Assembly: GCA_037043235.1 (NCBI GenBank)
Contig: JAWRVZ010000096.1
Coordinates: 2,315,501-2,379,500, forward strand
From: Rhodeus uyekii
Taxonomy: Eukaryota; Chordata; Actinopteri; Cypriniformes; Acheilognathidae
Length of the DNA: 64,000 nucleotides
Direction: 5' to 3'
Below, piece after piece: positions 61,359-64,000 of the stretch. The first letter of the stretch is position 1. Each line of letters starts with the position of its first letter. Both the position numbers and the translations under genes were made by a program. A model generated the notes under the pieces. The model was not told the DNA's origin. It ran no database searches and saw only the letters and a list, made by a program, of their open reading frames with translations.

Positions 61359-62549
61359 ATGCTGCTGATCATTGAAGCTCTTCTTCTCATTTCAGCTGTT
61401 CTAGGACAGGTAAGCTTGTGTTCTAGTATGAATATTACAGACATGAATACTGATGATTGATCATTATGATTCCTGTTGCTGCAGGATCACAGAACTGCTG
61501 TTGAAGGACAGATATTTCCATTGGATATGGCGCTGAATTATGTTGATGATCAATATGATGGTTGTGGAGAAAACATGACTCACCTTGTCCAGACAAAATA
61601 TCTTGAGAAGGAAACCAATAACTCAGCTGAATTTAAAAAGGCTTGGCAAGAAGGAGAAGAGAATGCAACAACACCAGGAGATAATTTGACAAGGAATCAT
61701 TCAATCGCCATTTATGTGTACACTAATCTTAATTCTAGTGTATATAGCAATTTTGATATGGCTCTTCGTAATGGTAAACAAAATTACACAAATCAGACAT
61801 TTAAATGGTATTCTCTTCACTTTTTGCTAACAGATGCGATACAGATATTGACTAAAACACAAAGAAAATGCAAATCAACATTTCGTGGTACCAAAATTGA
61901 ATTTGATAAGAATGTTACGGGTGAAGAGATTCGTTTCGGCTCATTTACATCCTCCTCTCTTATTCGTAAAGTAGCACGAGGTTTTGGAAGTAAATCTTGT
62001 TTTGAAATCAAAACTTGTGAAGGTGCTAATGTGATGAAATATTCAAAGTATCCTGAACAGAAAGAAGTGCTGATTCCTCCATATGAGACGTTTAAAGTCA
62101 CTGCTGTCAAGACAAAAGGAGAGCAGAAAAATCTCTGGTGTGAAACTGTGTATGAGTTGGAAAGCTCTGGAAGAAGAAGTGACCTGAACTGTGCAGTGGC
62201 TTTTAAGAAATCGACAAGGTTCGTTGAAAATACAGTAACAAATACAACTCTTAGATTTTGCAGATGCTTGCATCGAAAAACACAGACTAATTCACTATCT
62301 ATCAGTCAAGGCCATCATAAAAGCATGCATTTATGGAGATATAAGACCATAGGGCACCATAGAACGTTACTAAACAAGTTGAGGAAACTCAATCCCAGTG
62401 ATATTTATCTACAGTGCTTGAATGTTTCTGAGGTTTTCTTTAATCAGAAAATTGTTAATAGACGGCACTGCTATCGTGTCTTGTGTTCCCTGAAATTTGA
62501 TCGAATGATCTTGGAGTTACTAATACCTTGCTGTATCGCATTAATATAA
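61359..62549 (+). CDS. Ecto-ADP-ribosyltransferase-like protein, copy 2 (371 aa, two exons)
   Basis: Exon 1 (61359-61409) encodes the signal peptide M-L-L-I-I-E-A-L-L-L-I-S-A-V-L-G-Q. Exon 2 (61485-62549) joins in phase 0. The sequence is about 90 percent identical to copy 1, with the same A-I-Y-V-Y-T-N, F-R-G-T, F-G-S-F-T-S-S-S and Q-K-E-V-L-I-P-P motifs. It differs mainly after residue 220 and near the C-terminus, where seven residues (around V-L-A-V-D-Q-I in copy 1) are missing. The intron and 400 bp of upstream sequence are also conserved. No stop or frameshift, so both copies may be expressed. The Q-K-E motif is shared, so it predates the duplication. Confidence 0.85.
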
Positions 62550-62980
62550 ATTGAGATGAAAATTCTACAATAAAATCAATAAAAGTTACTCTAAAATGAA
62601 AGAAAGTTAATTGAACTCAAATTAATGAAACAATTCAGATTATTTAGTGTATTTGTGTCAGTGTCATGATCTCAATTTAAAAAGTAGTTCTAAACATTAC
62701 ACTTGGAGTCAATGCTGGGTTCCTGGACCTGGATACTTCATTTACCAATGTTTGTTTGAGGTCATTAGCCAGTTTTCATTTTTTTCCAAACTGAACTGCA
62801 CATTCTCAATAAAGAACCCTGCTGAAGATACAACCCAGTCTCTTGGCTTCGCTACTGTGTTAAGACATCAAGTTGAAGAAGTTGACTCTAGAGTCTCTTT
62901 CAATTATTTTACTGATGACAAATCAAATGTAAATGGGTGAGTTTCTGGAAAAAGATGGAGAAATCCTATGTGTAGGTAAT
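62550..62980. other. 3' flank of ART copy 2, no gene seen
   Basis: Starts like the flank of copy 1 (gatgaaaattctacaat) and then diverges. The 97-codon frame at 62647-62940 has no known character. Confidence 0.55.
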
Positions 62981-63285
62981 TGTGGCGAACAAAGTTGGAC
63001 CGGGGCCGAGGGTTGTGGGAATGGCGGGAGGCCGGTGGCGTGATTGATATTGAGCGCCACTAACCTCGTATCTCACAGAGGAGGTACAGGAGCATAAAAC
63101 CAGGAGTGATGCTTGTGAAGGATGAGAGAGGACCAGGCCTGGACTTCCATTGTGGGGTTTTGTCTGTGTCGGTGTGGGTCTGCATTCATTATTTTTATTT
63201 AGTTTCTAATTTTGTAATTAAAGCGGTTTAAATGTTCACTGGTTTCCAACTCCTTCTTCCTCGAATGTCATTCTTTGTTATAACA
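62981..63285 (+). mobile_element. Solo LTR (about 305 bp)
   Basis: Starts tgtggcgaacaaag, ends tttgttataaca, has a gcataaaacc promoter-like string near 63092 and a taattaaagcgg near the 3' end. Shares gagagaggaccaggcctgg with the LTR piece at 17400-17674. Flanking five bases do not match exactly, so borders are approximate. Confidence 0.6.
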
Positions 63286-64000
63286 ATGAACTTATATGAA
63301 CATTTTACTGGCAGAATCTTTAACAATCTTCACAGGTATTAATTTAGTAATATATAAAACATCCTAATATGATTTCCAGGGAAATAAATAGAACTCATTC
63401 TGTGCCCAGAAGATGGTGCCATTGGTGCATTACTGGAAACTGAACATATCTGAGATAAGATAAAAATTTTATTGGTCACAAAAGTTATGTTTTTTTTTTT
63501 TTATCAAAAGGGGATTATGCAAAATTCACTTCTATAAAGTGTCTGAACACCAGTGTTTGTCTGCAATGTGTGAGAATCACACTATAATGGTATAAATCCA
63601 CTCATTTAAAAAAAAAAAAGTTCAGAGAAATCAAAAGCTGCGTGAGAAGCACAGAATACACCATTTCTGTATCCTCACTAGCGACTGGAGTCATACAATG
63701 TCTGGAGTTTGTTGGGAGTTCATATGAATGCACATACAAGTCTTCACACACTCCGCAGATCTGACTCACTGAGGTCATTGGGGTTCAATTTTATTTCTGA
63801 AGGAAATGTCACAGAGAAAATCACTAAAAGTCTAAGACCATATAGACCAGTGGTATTCAAATGGATCTCTGGCTCCGGGCCACGGCTTAGTTCCATGCGG
63901 ATCGTGGGATGTAAATTTTACCATTTTTGCAGTTTAAATTGAACAGAGTGTCAAATCAAAGGAGCAGTTGCTCAGGTTCATTTATGGTAATGATCTTTTG
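63286..64000. other. Intergenic; possible hAT-like end near 63849
   Basis: No gene. At 63849 cagtggtattcaaatgg with ctccgggccacggc recalls the termini of hAT-Charlie elements, but the partner end would be outside the window. Confidence 0.4.

Noticed and set aside
62647..62940. 97-codon frame after ART copy 2
   Set aside because: No signal peptide, domain or splice context was recognised, and there is no counterpart after ART copy 1.
1..64000. tRNA, rRNA or CRISPR features
   Set aside because: None recognised on either strand. Regular repeats seen are a TA microsatellite, the 33-bp gag repeats and the 359-bp array, none with a CRISPR repeat-spacer pattern.

Overview
The window looks like a chromosomal segment of a teleost fish, most likely a cyprinid. 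The host genes are finTRIM-type TRIM, very-large-inducible-GTPase-like (VLIG/GVIN) and ecto-ADP-ribosyltransferase (ART) genes, which are expanded in fish. The repeats (DIRS-order tyrosine-recombinase retrotransposons, chromodomain Gypsy elements, L1 remnants, small TIR elements) are also typical. Species cannot be fixed without a search. There is no sign of bacterial, organellar or CRISPR sequence.

Layout. 1-2.4 kb: LTR-like debris and a 1.16-kb TIR transposon. 2.4-14.75 kb: a six-exon finTRIM gene (+). Its coding exons sum to 1626 nt (541 aa) in phase, although intron 5 is about 9.9 kb long and holds two DIRS elements: a wrecked one (5.3-8.5 kb, -) and an apparently complete one (8635-13798, +). 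15.7-18.8 kb: an L1 relic broken by LTR material. 19.4-29.2 kb: a VLIG-like gene (-) split by a full-length Gypsy (23628-28763) with identical LTRs and a 5-bp target duplication. 29.8-32.0 kb: an internally deleted DIRS. 32-40.4 kb: intergenic, with fold-back elements, a solo LTR, a short non-autonomous LTR element and a Tigger-like MITE. 40.5-45.2 kb: an intact VLIG-like ORF (+, 1559 aa), head to head with the broken one. 47.1-48.4 kb: ART copy 1. 48.5-49.2 kb: a duplicated VLIG 3' end. 49.2-54.6 kb: a defective Gypsy (-). 54.8-59.1 kb: a DIRS derivative with termini but no RT or recombinase (-). 61.4-62.5 kb: ART copy 2. 63.0-63.3 kb: solo LTR.

Taken together, this is an immune-gene neighbourhood in turnover. 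The three host families are, from general knowledge, linked to interferon or inflammatory responses. A roughly 4-kb unit (VLIG 3' end, 3' flank, ART) was duplicated in tandem. The second unit then received a Gypsy and a DIRS, and the first unit still shows the empty-site sequence for both. Four DIRS copies in different states (autonomous, decayed, internally deleted, non-autonomous) allow the inverted terminal repeats, the internal complementary region and the GTT crossover trinucleotide to be read directly. Exon-intron claims rest on splice consensus and phase only; no expression data were available.
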